A stretch of DNA of 64,000 nucleotides from Psychromonas sp. Urea-02u-13. Its GTDB lineage: Bacteria > Pseudomonadota > Gammaproteobacteria > Enterobacterales > Psychromonadaceae. Under the pieces are notes generated by a model. The model did not search any database and was not told the DNA's origin. It was given only the letters and a program-made list of their open reading frames with translations. The DNA is taken from the NCBI RefSeq assembly GCF_002835995.1, contig NZ_PJBZ01000042.1:84614-148613 (forward strand), in the 5' to 3' direction. Positions 30,523 through 39,793 of this stretch are shown here, in pieces. The first letter of the stretch is position 1. The number at the start of each line of letters is the position of its first letter. Both the position numbers and the translations under genes were made by a program.

Positions 30523-30721
30523 TTTCTTCCCTTTTTAAAATGCATTTGAAAATATTTTAAAACTATTTCAAAGGTATTTATAAATAATTAATGAACACAT
30601 TATGTCTACATAAGACATTGAAATATAAGGAACCAACCTTGAGTAAATACTTATATTTGACCTTTAAAATACCGCGTAGTTGCCTATCAATACTCGTAAC
30701 CAATAGGTATTTTCAATCGAT

Positions 30722-30740
30722 GATATTGATTATCATTACC
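30722..30740. promoter_or_regulatory. Fur-box-like site upstream of the tad operon
   Basis: GATATTGATTATCATTACC matches 16 of 19 bases of the classical Fur box GATAATGATAATCATTATC. It lies about 90 bases before the flp start, in the 307-base divergent region between the DUF1566 lipoprotein and the pilus operon. Iron control is inference; the rest of that region is AT-rich with no other clear signal. Confidence 0.45.
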
Positions 30741-30829
30741 GAGATCAATACAATTCAACAAAATCATTAACATAAATGATTAAAATTAAGGTTTGTTTTT
30801 TACAAATAATTAACAACAAAGGGATAGAT

Positions 30830-31033
30830 ATGAAAGGCCAAACAAGAAATTTAGTGACTCAATATTTACACGATGAGGAAGGCGCAACGGCAATTGAATA
30901 TGGCATTTTAGCGGCTGGATTAGCGGCTGGAATTTTAGCAATATTTGGTTCTGACGGTATTTTCGTTAGCGCATTAAAAGAAAAATTTATGACCATTGTT
31001 GAAGGCATGAATATGGGAGGAGGAGGTGAATAA
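30830..31033 (+). CDS. flp: Flp/Fap-type pilin
   Basis: A 67-residue pilin precursor. The start at ATG 30830 is chosen over 30776 because AAAGGGATAG precedes it and it gives the normal short leader. The Flp motif is clear: DEEG followed by ATAIEYGILAAGLAAGI. Cleavage is expected after the Gly, and the conserved Glu-Tyr pair lies in the hydrophobic core. After processing by the adjacent peptidase it would assemble into the thin bundled Tad pilus that mediates surface attachment. It is the first gene of the tad locus and is preceded by the Fur-like site. Confidence 0.93.
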   Translation: MKGQTRNLVTQYLHDEEGATAIEYGILAAGLAAGILAIFGSDGIFVSALKEKFMTIVEGMNMGGGGE

Positions 31034-31472
31034 CCCACAGGTTATTTATTCGTTATTTAGCCTCATATTATTTTTATGGATAACAGTGAGCGATCTCATT
31101 AGCAGAAGGGTCCCTAATATTGCATTAGTGATGCTCGCGGTTTTAGTGTTTAGCTCACTGCCTTTTTCAATACTTAATTTATCCATTAGTTTATTTATTG
31201 TCTTACTAGGCGTCATTGCATTCCAGAAAAAGATACTCGGGGCTGGCGACAGTAAATTATTAGCATTGTGTAGTTATGCAGCACAATCTAGCTGGTTAGA
31301 TTTATTGATCATTAGCGCATTATCTGGTGGTGTTTTAGCCATCTTTGCATTGCTTTATAACTATCTGATCACACGTAATGTGATCGCAAAAAAAACCATG
31401 ACCACCTTGCCCTACGCGATTGCGATTATTAGTGGCGCGGTGATCACAATCCCTTATATGGAGATATCATGA
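31026..31472 (+). CDS. tadV: Prepilin peptidase TadV/CpaA
   Basis: A 148-residue polytopic membrane protease of the type IV prepilin peptidase A24 family, in its short Tad form without the methylase part. The two catalytic aspartates are present in TVSDLISRRVPN (about 18-29) and GAGDSKLLAL (about 72-81). It cleaves Flp and the pseudopilins TadE and TadF. The start is GTG 31026, which overlaps the end of flp by 8 bases, with GGGAGGAGG as its ribosome-binding site, so it is coupled to pilin synthesis. Confidence 0.92.
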   Translation: MNNPQVIYSLFSLILFLWITVSDLISRRVPNIALVMLAVLVFSSLPFSILNLSISLFIVLLGVIAFQKKILGAGDSKLLALCSYAAQSSWLDLLIISALSGGVLAIFALLYNYLITRNVIAKKTMTTLPYAIAIISGAVITIPYMEIS

Positions 31473-32338
31473 AAAAAGTAATCTTTGTTAGTGGCACACT
31501 TTTAGTGTTATTAGCATTGTTAACGATGGCCGGGATTAGCTTTACACAAAGTAAAGCAGCAATAATACCCGAAGATCCGATTGTTGAAGTTCCTCAAGCT
31601 GAATTGCAAGTTAATCGCGCAAGAGCCCTGACAATCAATCAAAACATGCAAGTTGGTAGCTTTTTGAAAAGCTCGAGTTTGCTGTGGACTGAACTCGATG
31701 AAGCACATGAGAAAAATTTTAATGCACTCTTTTTAGATGGCTTTATCAAACCTTCGCAACTTCAGGGTAGTTTACTAACGCGGACCTTAAAACACGGCGA
31801 CTTTATCACTGTTGATGACCTTATTCGCCCCGAAGATAACAACTACCTTTCCTCAATGATTACCCCCGGAATGCGCGCTGTCACACTAGAAGTAAGCAAA
31901 AATACGGTTGGTATTGGTTTGTTTCGTGCGGGAAACCGAGTAGATGTTGTTTTAACCAGCTTAACTGAAGTGGATAAAAAAAGTCAGCGTCAAATTTTAG
32001 CCAGCCATGCTTCCGAAATTGTTTTACAAGACATTCGTTTGTTAGCAATTAACAACCAAATATTAGGTGCTCAGGCTCCCCTTATAGAAACACAAAATGA
32101 AAGAAAATTACGCCAAAATATAGAATTTATAGATGTCACCTTTGAAACTACTCCAACGCAAGCCGCACGCTTAGTGCTGGCAGCTCAATTAGGTGAGCTT
32201 GCTTTGTTGTTGCGTAGCAAACAAAGCGATTCAATGCGTAAACCAAAAGCAATTTGGGCTGAGAACATATCCGAAAACCACAACCCAGAAAAGCAAGTTA
32301 GCCACGGTGTTTCTATTTATCAGGATGAGAATAACTAA
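31469..32338 (+). CDS. rcpC: Tad pilus assembly protein RcpC/CpaB
   Basis: A 289-residue periplasmic protein anchored by an N-terminal hydrophobic segment (LLVLLALLTMAGISF, 10-25). An SAF-like domain covers about 45-125 and includes LTRTLKHGDFITVDDLIRPED. The RcpC/CpaB core follows: ITPGMRAVTLEVSKNTVGIG then LFRAGNRVDVVLTS. It supports secretin function in the Tad machine, possibly by contacting peptidoglycan. It overlaps tadV by 4 bases (ATGA) and precedes the secretin gene by 5 bases, the normal order. Confidence 0.88.
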   Translation: MKKVIFVSGTLLVLLALLTMAGISFTQSKAAIIPEDPIVEVPQAELQVNRARALTINQNMQVGSFLKSSSLLWTELDEAHEKNFNALFLDGFIKPSQLQGSLLTRTLKHGDFITVDDLIRPEDNNYLSSMITPGMRAVTLEVSKNTVGIGLFRAGNRVDVVLTSLTEVDKKSQRQILASHASEIVLQDIRLLAINNQILGAQAPLIETQNERKLRQNIEFIDVTFETTPTQAARLVLAAQLGELALLLRSKQSDSMRKPKAIWAENISENHNPEKQVSHGVSIYQDENN

Positions 32339-32343
32339 CTAAT

Positions 32344-33714
32344 ATGAAAAATTATATATTTTTAAGTCTACTGCTTTGCCTTATGCCAAGCTTAGCTCTT
32401 GCTAAGATAAGCCAGATTCAGCTAGCAGAAAATCAAAGTAAACTCTTTGAGTTTGATAGCCCAATTAGCAATGTATACGTGGCGAATAGTCAATATGCCA
32501 AAGTACATTCACCTTCAAATAACAGCATTCTTATTCGAGGCCTTAAATTAGGTAAAACCGATGTGGTGGTTTTTGGTGCCAATGATAAAACCATTGCGCA
32601 CTATCAAGTACAGATAAGCGCAGACCTATCTCGATTAGAGATGAGTGCATTAAAGCACTTCCCAGATGCGTCAATAAGCTTTCAACAAATGGGCACCATG
32701 CTTATCGTCAGTGGTGAGGTGAATACTCCACTGCAGGCAAATGAAGTGCTAAATATGGCACAGGGCTTTGCAAAAACGCACCTTAAAATTGAAGAACAAC
32801 AGCCTCCATTAGTCGCAACACCAAAAACCGGTGCAGAAGGTACTGCAGTCGGTGGCGGTGGTATAGGTAATTACCAGCAAGTAATTAATAAATTAACCAT
32901 TGCCGGCTCTGATCAAATAAATATTTCAGTGCGTATTATTGAAATGCAACGCTCAACCAGTGAGCAGTTAGGATTACGTTGGAACGCAGTAGGTGAATAT
33001 TTAGCATTAGGCGTCTCGCCAGGTAAATATGCTGCGCCATTGGCAGCAGTGGGTGCCATCGAAAAGAAAAATATTAATGCGATTATCGATGCTTTAGTTC
33101 AAAACAGTTTAGTGAATGTACTTGCTGAGCCTAACTTAACCGCTAAATCAGGAGAAACAGCCACGTTCATGTCAGGCGGTGAATTCCCTATTCCTGTTGA
33201 TAATAGCGATGATGGCATCACTATCGAATTTAAAAAATTTGGTATCTCCTTAGAGCTAACACCCACTTTATTAAGTGCTAATCGTATTAGCTTAACCGTA
33301 TCCCCTGAAGTATCGACCATCAGCCACCAAAATAGTGTCACGCTCAATGGCGTATCAGTTCCGGGTATTGAAGCGCGACGCACAACGACCACTGTTGAAC
33401 TTGCCGATGGGCAAAGCTTCGCACTAGCAGGCATGATTCGCACCTATCGAAATCATAAGGTCGAAGCACTGCCAATTTTGGGAGAAATTCCATTTCTAGC
33501 CCCTTTCTTTAGTACTAACAGTTACACCAATGCAGAAAGTGAATTAGTCATCATTGCAACGGCACGTTTAGTACAACCAACAAGTTCAGCAGGTAATTTA
33601 TCAAGCCCTCTTGATTCTTTTAGAGCACCCAGCCGCTTTGAGCGTTTATTTTTTGGCGAGTTAGCGAATAAAGATAAACCCCGTTTGTTTGGACAATATG
33701 GTTACAACTATTAG
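32344..33714 (+). CDS. rcpA: Tad pilus outer-membrane secretin RcpA/CpaC
   Basis: A 456-residue secretin. A signal peptide covers residues 1-20 (LLLCLMPSLALA). The N-terminal pilus/BON-like domains have SNVYVANSQYAKVHSP. The secretin core follows, with NVLAEPNLTAKSGETATFMSGG near 260, EFKKFGISLELTPTLL, and VPGIEARRTTTTVELADGQS followed by FALAGMI. It forms the multimeric outer-membrane gate through which the Flp pilus leaves. It sits between rcpC and the lipoprotein gene of the operon. Length and motifs agree with the family. Confidence 0.93.
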   Translation: MKNYIFLSLLLCLMPSLALAKISQIQLAENQSKLFEFDSPISNVYVANSQYAKVHSPSNNSILIRGLKLGKTDVVVFGANDKTIAHYQVQISADLSRLEMSALKHFPDASISFQQMGTMLIVSGEVNTPLQANEVLNMAQGFAKTHLKIEEQQPPLVATPKTGAEGTAVGGGGIGNYQQVINKLTIAGSDQINISVRIIEMQRSTSEQLGLRWNAVGEYLALGVSPGKYAAPLAAVGAIEKKNINAIIDALVQNSLVNVLAEPNLTAKSGETATFMSGGEFPIPVDNSDDGITIEFKKFGISLELTPTLLSANRISLTVSPEVSTISHQNSVTLNGVSVPGIEARRTTTTVELADGQSFALAGMIRTYRNHKVEALPILGEIPFLAPFFSTNSYTNAESELVIIATARLVQPTSSAGNLSSPLDSFRAPSRFERLFFGELANKDKPRLFGQYGYNY

Positions 33715-33724
33715 GCACTTATGT

Positions 33725-34267
33725 ATGAAAAAAATAAAACTGATTAGTCTCTTCGTGCTACTTGTTGGCACTGTGGCATGCACATCGACCCCTACTAACT
33801 ATGTTGAAAGTTATCGCTTTAGTAGCGAAACAGACACATTAACCAGCCGTTTAAGGGAAGTGCTATTACCACTTGCCGCACGCGCAGAAAAAGGGCGCTT
33901 AACTGTGGCAATAACGGGTCCAAAAATCACAGCTGAAAAAGAAAAAATGTTATTAGATGAGATGAAAAGAAACCTGCTTATCGATGTCATTTTAGAGCCT
34001 ATTGAGCAACAACAGGACTTCTATGAAGTGGCACTAGAGGTAAAACTAGCAGCAAAGACCTGCCGCTTTAATCAACAGAAAGTGCCTTTATCTGATTCAG
34101 CGTGTTTATTAAAACGTAATCAATATTTACAACTAGTCGATAACGCTACGTGGGAAAGGGGCCTGAAATATATCAATAATGATTCAGCGCTTGCGACCGG
34201 TGCAGTGCAAAGACTCTTTGAAAACCGTATCAAAATTGCTGATAAGCAACCTGTGACGGGAGAATAA
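33725..34267 (+). CDS. Tad locus lipoprotein, CpaD/RcpB-like
   Basis: A 180-residue lipoprotein starting at ATG 33725 (MKKIKLISLFVLLVGTVAC). The lipobox VGTVAC places Cys near residue 19. The remaining sequence is weakly conserved, with a short pattern of alternating strands (RLTVAITGPKITAEKEKML) and a CRFNQQKVPLSDSACLLKRN region with two cysteines. Its position between secretin and TadZ, and its lipoprotein nature, fit CpaD/RcpB, the partner or pilotin-like protein of the secretin. The call rests mainly on context. Confidence 0.7.
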   Translation: MKKIKLISLFVLLVGTVACTSTPTNYVESYRFSSETDTLTSRLREVLLPLAARAEKGRLTVAITGPKITAEKEKMLLDEMKRNLLIDVILEPIEQQQDFYEVALEVKLAAKTCRFNQQKVPLSDSACLLKRNQYLQLVDNATWERGLKYINNDSALATGAVQRLFENRIKIADKQPVTGE

Positions 34268-34269
34268 TT

Positions 34270-35385
34270 ATGTCATCAGAAAAAACTAACATATTGGCCT
34301 TTGCCCTGAATAAAACCACGCTAGAGGCCCTACACGCAATCAACTTAGAACTCGCTGGTTCATTACAATGCCAACTCGGTGATATCAACAAAGCCACACA
34401 AACTTTAATCGAGCAGGGCGCTCCAGATATTTTAATTGTCGATGGCGGACAGTGTTTACAATTAGAGTCTGCATTATTAGCATTATCAGAGTATTGCCCA
34501 CCGCAGATGAAGTTGATTGTACTCGGTGAAAAGACAGATTTGTCTCTGTATCGAAATCTACTTTTTGCAGGTGTCAGTGATTACCACACAACACCCTTAG
34601 ATCAAGACGTATTACGCTTAAGCATTCTACATTTACAGGGAAAAAAGCTAAACAAAGTCTTACGTCAAGGTAGAACCATCTGTGTCATTGGTTGTGCGGG
34701 CGGAACAGGTGCAAGCACGGTTGCTAGTAATCTTGCTTGGATAATGGGCCAAGAACAAAAGCAACGTGTTGCTTTGTTAGACTTTGACCTTTTTCATAGC
34801 CAGCATCCTATTTTATTAGGCATGGATTATGAACCTTCTCTCAATAATTTATTAAATAATGCCCAACGTATTGATGCAACTCTATTAATGCACAGTGCAC
34901 AACAAGTAAGCCCTAACTTACATCTTTTTTATGATCAAAATTCTCACCTTAGTTTTGAGCATATTGAGCAACCAGAATTGTGTGTAAAAGCGATGGCAGA
35001 ACATTATGGAACCGTCATTTTAGACATTCCTGACTTACGTCATCCCGCACTATTAAAAATGCTAGATCAGGCTGATATTTGCATTTGGATCAATGATGCC
35101 AGCCTCAGTGGTTTCCGGTATATCGATAAATTACGTCATCGATTCAGCAATCAAGAACAACGAAACTTACTGGTCTACAACGCGAGTCGACAGGCCAAAG
35201 CACGTATCCCTAAAGCAGAGATTGAGCGAGCAGCCACTATCAAAATTTGTTGTGAATTGCCTTTTGACGATAAAGCGTTTTTAAATGCAGAGTCTCAAGG
35301 AACTCCTTTAGTTAAAGGTAAGAGTAAATTAGCTAAGCAGCTTCGTTCACTGGCATTGCAAGTCAGCAATGTTCAAGAGGGATAA
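34270..35385 (+). CDS. tadZ: Tad pilus localisation ATPase TadZ/CpaE
   Basis: A 371-residue ParA/MinD-like protein. The N-terminal 125 residues form an atypical receiver-like domain (DILIVDGGQCLQLE). A P-loop variant follows, GCAGGTGASTVASNLAW near 140-156, then VALLDFDLFHSQHP. The lysine of the classical deviant Walker motif is replaced, as in other TadZ proteins. TadZ marks the polar site of Tad machine assembly. It lies 2 bases after the lipoprotein gene and 3 bases before tadA. It should not be confused with the chromosomal ParA at 59.3-60.1 kb. Confidence 0.9.
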   Translation: MSSEKTNILAFALNKTTLEALHAINLELAGSLQCQLGDINKATQTLIEQGAPDILIVDGGQCLQLESALLALSEYCPPQMKLIVLGEKTDLSLYRNLLFAGVSDYHTTPLDQDVLRLSILHLQGKKLNKVLRQGRTICVIGCAGGTGASTVASNLAWIMGQEQKQRVALLDFDLFHSQHPILLGMDYEPSLNNLLNNAQRIDATLLMHSAQQVSPNLHLFYDQNSHLSFEHIEQPELCVKAMAEHYGTVILDIPDLRHPALLKMLDQADICIWINDASLSGFRYIDKLRHRFSNQEQRNLLVYNASRQAKARIPKAEIERAATIKICCELPFDDKAFLNAESQGTPLVKGKSKLAKQLRSLALQVSNVQEG

Positions 35386-35388
35386 AAC

Positions 35389-36690
35389 ATGTTTGGTTTT
35401 AATGCGAATACTACTAGCCAGAAAACCCAGCGTAGCCACGAGTTGTTGGCTATTTCAGAAGATGCACGAGAAGCTTTTTATGAATTAGTCGATCCCTCGG
35501 TAGCCGCTAAGCTTTCAAGTGAAGAACTACTACCCCGTGTCACAGCGGCACTTAACAAGCTCTCTGAGCAAAAAATGTTGCCATATAATAATCTCGAATT
35601 AGTTCAGTTATGCCACCAGCTGGTAGATGAAATGAATGGTATTGGCCCCATTCAACCGCTTCTAGAAGACGATACTATTTCTGATATTTTAGTAAATGGT
35701 CCCGACACGGTTTATATCGAGCGTTTTGGTAAATTACAAAAAACAGATATCCGTTTTCGCGATGCACAACATGTTTTAAATGTCGCGCAACGTATCGTTA
35801 ATGCGGTCGGGCGTCGTATTGATGAATCAACACCACTGGTTGATGCGCGCTTAAGCGACGGTAGTCGAGTCAATATTATCGCGCCTCCGTTGGCACTGCA
35901 TGGTACTTGTATCTCTATTCGTAAGTTTCCGGCCAGTAAATTACAGCTCAGCAATATGGTCACAACGGATAGTTTGTCACAACCGATGGCTGACTTTCTG
36001 GCTATCGCAACGGCCTGTCGTTTTAATATATTGGTCTCGGGGGGCACAGGATCAGGCAAAACCACCTTATTAAATGCGCTTAGTAAAAACATTAGTAATG
36101 ACGAACGTATTTTAACCATTGAAGATGCAGCTGAATTGTCATTAGACCAACCACATTGGGTTGCATTAGAAACACGTAATGAAAGCAGTGAAGGCAAAGG
36201 TGAAGTTAACGTTCGTGCATTAGTTAAAAATGCGCTGCGTATGCGTCCTGATCGTATTATTTTAGGTGAAGTACGTGGTGCAGAAGCCTTTGATATGTTG
36301 CAAGCCATGAATACTGGTCACGATGGTTCATTGTGCACCTTACATGCCAATTCCCCCGAAGACGCTCTATTGCGTTTAGCGAATATGTTACTGATGGGAT
36401 CAGATCGTTTATCCGAAAATATTATTCGCAGTCAAATTGTCAGTGCAATTGACTTAGTCGTACAACTTGAGCGAATGCGTGATGGCAGTCGTCGCATCAC
36501 TGCAATTAGCGAAATCACCGGTAGCGAAGGTGATCGAATATTAATGTCGCCTATTTTTAAATTTAATATTCAAGAAAGTATTGATGAGAAAATTAGCGGC
36601 ACTTATCAAAGCTATCAGGTATCTCCTGCTTTACTTAATAAGTCTGCTCATTTTGCTAAAAAATCAGCCTTACAAGAGACACTGAAATGA
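35389..36690 (+). CDS. tadA: Tad pilus assembly ATPase TadA/CpaF
   Basis: A 433-residue secretion ATPase of the GspE/VirB11 superfamily. The N-terminal region has IGPIQPLLEDDTISDILVNG. Walker A is GGTGSGKTTLLNAL near 217-230, followed by ILTIEDAAELSL, the Asp box region, and the Walker B/His box LGEVRGAEAFDMLQAMNTG then HDGSLCTLHANSPEDAL. It powers pilin extrusion, and possibly retraction, with the membrane proteins TadB and TadC encoded directly downstream. It overlaps tadB by 4 bases. Family, length and order are all standard. Confidence 0.96.
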   Translation: MFGFNANTTSQKTQRSHELLAISEDAREAFYELVDPSVAAKLSSEELLPRVTAALNKLSEQKMLPYNNLELVQLCHQLVDEMNGIGPIQPLLEDDTISDILVNGPDTVYIERFGKLQKTDIRFRDAQHVLNVAQRIVNAVGRRIDESTPLVDARLSDGSRVNIIAPPLALHGTCISIRKFPASKLQLSNMVTTDSLSQPMADFLAIATACRFNILVSGGTGSGKTTLLNALSKNISNDERILTIEDAAELSLDQPHWVALETRNESSEGKGEVNVRALVKNALRMRPDRIILGEVRGAEAFDMLQAMNTGHDGSLCTLHANSPEDALLRLANMLLMGSDRLSENIIRSQIVSAIDLVVQLERMRDGSRRITAISEITGSEGDRILMSPIFKFNIQESIDEKISGTYQSYQVSPALLNKSAHFAKKSALQETLK

Positions 36691-37583
36691 CTTTTCTGAT
36701 CATCGCATTCACTTGGTTATTACTGTGTATTTTGGCATGGCTCTATTTACAAAAAAAAGCCACCTGGAATTTACAACTGCAGCGTTATAGTCGCGAGACA
36801 TTAGCAACACAATCTATGTCTCGATTCTCTTTTATGAGCTCTTGGTTATGGCTACAAAACTTAAAAACATTCCTAGGGGCAGAGAAACTACGTCGTTGGC
36901 AGTTAATACTTTGTATAAGCATTGTGGTTAGCCCCTTAATACTGGTTAGTAATGGCATGAGCTTGTGGTTTGCTGTGTTAATTACCTTTATCAGTGCAGG
37001 ATTATTTGTGTGGTTTGCTTATCTACAGATACAACAACAGGCGATGGATAATTTTCGTAAAGAATTACCCGACGTAATTGATGGGTTAATTCGTGCAATC
37101 CGTGTCGGCTCCCCCTTAGCCGATGTGTTTGAGATGATCTCCATGCAGCAAAAGGGCAGCATCGCGCGTTTATTCAAACAAATGTGCGATGAGCTAAAAG
37201 TAGGGCAGACAATACCAGAAGTGATGAGAAATGCGGCACAACGTATGCCTATTGCAGAATTTCGTTTTCTCACCATTGTATTGAGTTTACAACAAGAGAC
37301 GGGAGGCCGTTTAGCCGATGTATTGAGTCGTTTAAGCAATACTTTGCGTGATCGTCGAGAGCTGGAATCGAGTATTCAAAGCATCACGTCTGAGTCTCGT
37401 AATTCAGCCAAAATTCTTGCGCTATTGCCGGTCTTTGTTTGTTTAGTGTTGTTTACCTCTGGCAAAGCACATTTTCATTTCTTAATGACCTCTAGTTCTG
37501 GGCAAATGATTATTGCCTATGTCTTAAGTAGCATTCTATTAGGGTTGTATCTGATTCGTCGTATGACGCAATTAAAGGGCTGA
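36687..37583 (+). CDS. tadB: Tad inner-membrane platform protein TadB
   Basis: A 298-residue T2SSF-domain membrane protein. There is an N-terminal hydrophobic segment (3-20), two more near 70-110, the cytoplasmic GspF domain (LPDVIDGLIRAIRVGSPLADVFEMIS, split by a turn after IRAIRVG; then QETGGRLADVLSRLS near 205), and two C-terminal membrane helices. TadB and TadC form the platform coupling TadA to the growing pilus. The ATGA overlap with tadA and the 2-base gap to tadC show tight coupling. Confidence 0.93.
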   Translation: MTFLIIAFTWLLLCILAWLYLQKKATWNLQLQRYSRETLATQSMSRFSFMSSWLWLQNLKTFLGAEKLRRWQLILCISIVVSPLILVSNGMSLWFAVLITFISAGLFVWFAYLQIQQQAMDNFRKELPDVIDGLIRAIRVGSPLADVFEMISMQQKGSIARLFKQMCDELKVGQTIPEVMRNAAQRMPIAEFRFLTIVLSLQQETGGRLADVLSRLSNTLRDRRELESSIQSITSESRNSAKILALLPVFVCLVLFTSGKAHFHFLMTSSSGQMIIAYVLSSILLGLYLIRRMTQLKG

Positions 37584-37585
37584 TC

Positions 37586-38521
37586 ATGTTATCTATAAAT
37601 TTAAATACTTTATCGCTCTCTCTGAGTGACCCCTTGAGCTTAATCGCTATCGCAACGCTTATTTTGATCCTATTTATGACTGTTTTGCTACTACAAGAAC
37701 AGCAACATAAAAATATTAAAAAACAGTGTCAGCGCTATCTATTTAGTTATGTCGAAACAACCGAGTTAACAAGCAAAAATAGTGGGTTTTCTAAAATAGG
37801 ACTGCTTTACCCGGTCTCTGGAAAAGAAGCGAAACGCTTAATGCAACTACTCGAACAAGCAGGTTTTCATCATTTAAACGCGCTTAATCAAGTTCGGGCG
37901 GCTAAATTATTGTTTGGTTTATCTTTTGCTTTATTAACACTGATTTGGCAACTCACTAAAACACCAGAAATAAGCGCGATGACGGTTATGTTTATCTTGG
38001 TTTTTTATGTGATCGGTTCAAACATCCCAGAGTATTGGTTAAAACGCTCAGCCACTAAGGCACGCCAAGCTCAGCAACATGTGGTGCCCGATGCGATTGA
38101 TTTACTGGTCATTAGTGTAGAAGCGGGATTATCGTTAGATCGTGCGATTGAAAAAGTTGGCCATTATTTACGCCATATCGAGCCAGGATTATCGGCACAC
38201 TTTTTACGTACCCACGCAGAAATGATCGTCATGGGTGATCAGGCTGAATGCATGAGGAAACTAGGTTGGCGAAGTGGCCTTGAAGAGCTGAAACGTCTTG
38301 CGAACACCTTAGTCATGGCGCAAAAATATGGCTCACCACTGGCAGATACAATGCGTACCATTAGTGAAGATGCGCGTTTATTGCGAAAAATATCGCTTGA
38401 AGAACAGGCTGGTAAGTTACCCGGACGTATCACGTTAATTCAAATGGCCTTCATTATGTTGCCGTTATTAGTCTTAATTATTGCTCCCACCATGAATCTT
38501 TTATTAGAAAGTTTGAAATAA
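37586..38521 (+). CDS. tadC: Tad inner-membrane platform protein TadC
   Basis: A 311-residue second T2SSF-domain protein. It has membrane segments near 15-35 and 105-145, and a GspF domain with VVPDAIDLLVISVEAGLSLD near 165-185 and EELKRLANTLVMAQKYGSPL near 235. The C-terminal helix ends LLVLIIAPTMNLLLESLK. It pairs with TadB as the inner-membrane base of the pilus machine. Its place between tadB and tadD is the usual one. Confidence 0.93.
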   Translation: MLSINLNTLSLSLSDPLSLIAIATLILILFMTVLLLQEQQHKNIKKQCQRYLFSYVETTELTSKNSGFSKIGLLYPVSGKEAKRLMQLLEQAGFHHLNALNQVRAAKLLFGLSFALLTLIWQLTKTPEISAMTVMFILVFYVIGSNIPEYWLKRSATKARQAQQHVVPDAIDLLVISVEAGLSLDRAIEKVGHYLRHIEPGLSAHFLRTHAEMIVMGDQAECMRKLGWRSGLEELKRLANTLVMAQKYGSPLADTMRTISEDARLLRKISLEEQAGKLPGRITLIQMAFIMLPLLVLIIAPTMNLLLESLK

Positions 38522-38530
38522 ATAGGAAAA

Positions 38531-39313
38531 ATGATGTTAGAAACAAAAAAACAGATGAACCAGCATTACTTTAGTGCTTGGTTACTGTGTTGTTTATTGC
38601 TCAGTGGCTGTGCTTCAACCGAGCAAAAAAATGAACAATATAGTATTGATAACAATGCCTCACTGGCACAGGCCGCTTTTGATTATGCACAATACGATAA
38701 AGCGACCGTGCTGTATCGCACGCTCATTAAATCAGCACCAAAGAGGCCAGAGTTCCAAGTAATGCTCGCGAGAAGTTTATACCAGCAAGATAAAAAAAAG
38801 GCGGCTCAGAAAATTTTACACTCGCTCTTAGCACAAGGAGAATCAACAGATGCGGCTTTGTATTTAGGAAAATACTTACTCAGAGATAGCCGAGTAAAAG
38901 AAGCCACGACGGTTTATCAACAAGGCTTAAACATTGCTTCATCACAAATCATAGCCGCGGATAAGTTAGCCGCATTACACAACGGATTAGGCGTTGCCTG
39001 GTTAAGTGAAGATCAGTTTGAAAAAGGAAAAATGGCCTTTGTAGAAGCGATGTTATTAAACCCTGACGATCCTAGTTATCGCTCAAATCTCGCATTATGT
39101 TGGTTACTAAGCGGAGATACTAAACAAGCACGTGACGTTTTTACGCCCCTATTAAGCTATCAAAAACTGCCCGCGCAAGTTGAAATGAACTTTGCCTTGT
39201 TATTATTGGCAGAAGGCAAAGAACAACAAGCACGCAAGGTATTATCTCGCTACCTTTCTTCTAGCCAAATTGATCAAGATATTAACCAACTAAAAGCAGG
39301 GCTAGTCCAGTGA
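38531..39313 (+). CDS. tadD: Tad locus TPR lipoprotein TadD
   Basis: A 260-residue lipoprotein. The signal segment YFSAWLLCCLLLSGC ends at a lipobox (LLSGC, Cys near 27). Tetratricopeptide repeats fill the rest: AAFDYAQYDKATVLYRTLIK, then LARSLYQQDKKKAAQKILHSL, and LGVAWLSEDQFEKGKMAFVE with ANLALCWLL-like helices after it. TadD is required for Tad pilus biogenesis, probably as an outer-membrane pilotin or assembly scaffold. Two ATGs are adjacent at 38531 and 38534. It overlaps the next gene by 4 bases. Confidence 0.88.
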   Translation: MMLETKKQMNQHYFSAWLLCCLLLSGCASTEQKNEQYSIDNNASLAQAAFDYAQYDKATVLYRTLIKSAPKRPEFQVMLARSLYQQDKKKAAQKILHSLLAQGESTDAALYLGKYLLRDSRVKEATTVYQQGLNIASSQIIAADKLAALHNGLGVAWLSEDQFEKGKMAFVEAMLLNPDDPSYRSNLALCWLLSGDTKQARDVFTPLLSYQKLPAQVEMNFALLLLAEGKEQQARKVLSRYLSSSQIDQDINQLKAGLVQ

Positions 39314-39792
39314 ATCGAGGGCCTTTAAAATACAAGCAAAGAGGTATTGCCAGCGTTGAAGCCGCTTTCATGCTACCGGTATTGCTGATTGTGGTGTTTT
39401 TATTCTTTGATTTAGCCCGTGTGCATTGGCAATACACACTATTGGATCAAGCCATGCGCCAAACCTTACGTGAACTGGTCTCCGAAGACTGGACTGAAAC
39501 AGCCTTAACCAAAGGAGTCATTAAAGCAAAAATACAAAAACATGGTTATGGCATGTTAGAGCGAATAGACGTTAATACACGCCAATATGATTCACTGAAA
39601 GAGATGTTGGCAGCCCAAGATGAGGAAACAGAACAGGCGGTCGATCAGATTAAAGCTCCGTCACAACCTATTTCCAAAATCGATGTCACTTTACATACCA
39701 GCATGATATTAACGCCCACTTCATTTCTAGATAGCAAAGAGTTGAGCTATACCAGCACCTTAATTTTAAATCCTGAAAAACTATTTGATTAA
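39310..39792 (+). CDS. tadE: TadE-like pseudopilin
   Basis: A 160-residue protein with the TadE-like N terminus: a basic stretch, then RGIASVEAAFMLPVLLIVVF followed by LFFDLARV. The conserved Glu of the pseudopilin helix is near residue 17. The C-terminal part is a periplasmic domain with no recognised motif. TadE and TadF are minor pseudopilins processed by TadV. The start is GTG 39310, overlapping tadD (GTGA). It precedes tadF with an 8-base overlap of open frames, though the preferred tadF start lies just after its stop. Confidence 0.87.
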   Translation: MNRGPLKYKQRGIASVEAAFMLPVLLIVVFLFFDLARVHWQYTLLDQAMRQTLRELVSEDWTETALTKGVIKAKIQKHGYGMLERIDVNTRQYDSLKEMLAAQDEETEQAVDQIKAPSQPISKIDVTLHTSMILTPTSFLDSKELSYTSTLILNPEKLFD

Positions 39793-39793
39793 T

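Noticed and set aside
34270..35385. Second chromosomal ParA
   Set aside because: N-terminal receiver-like domain, altered P-loop and position in the tad operon identify it as TadZ/CpaE.
35712..36308. 198-codon open frame antisense to tadA
   Set aside because: Shadow of the strongly supported tadA frame; no family motif and low-complexity Ser/Arg composition.
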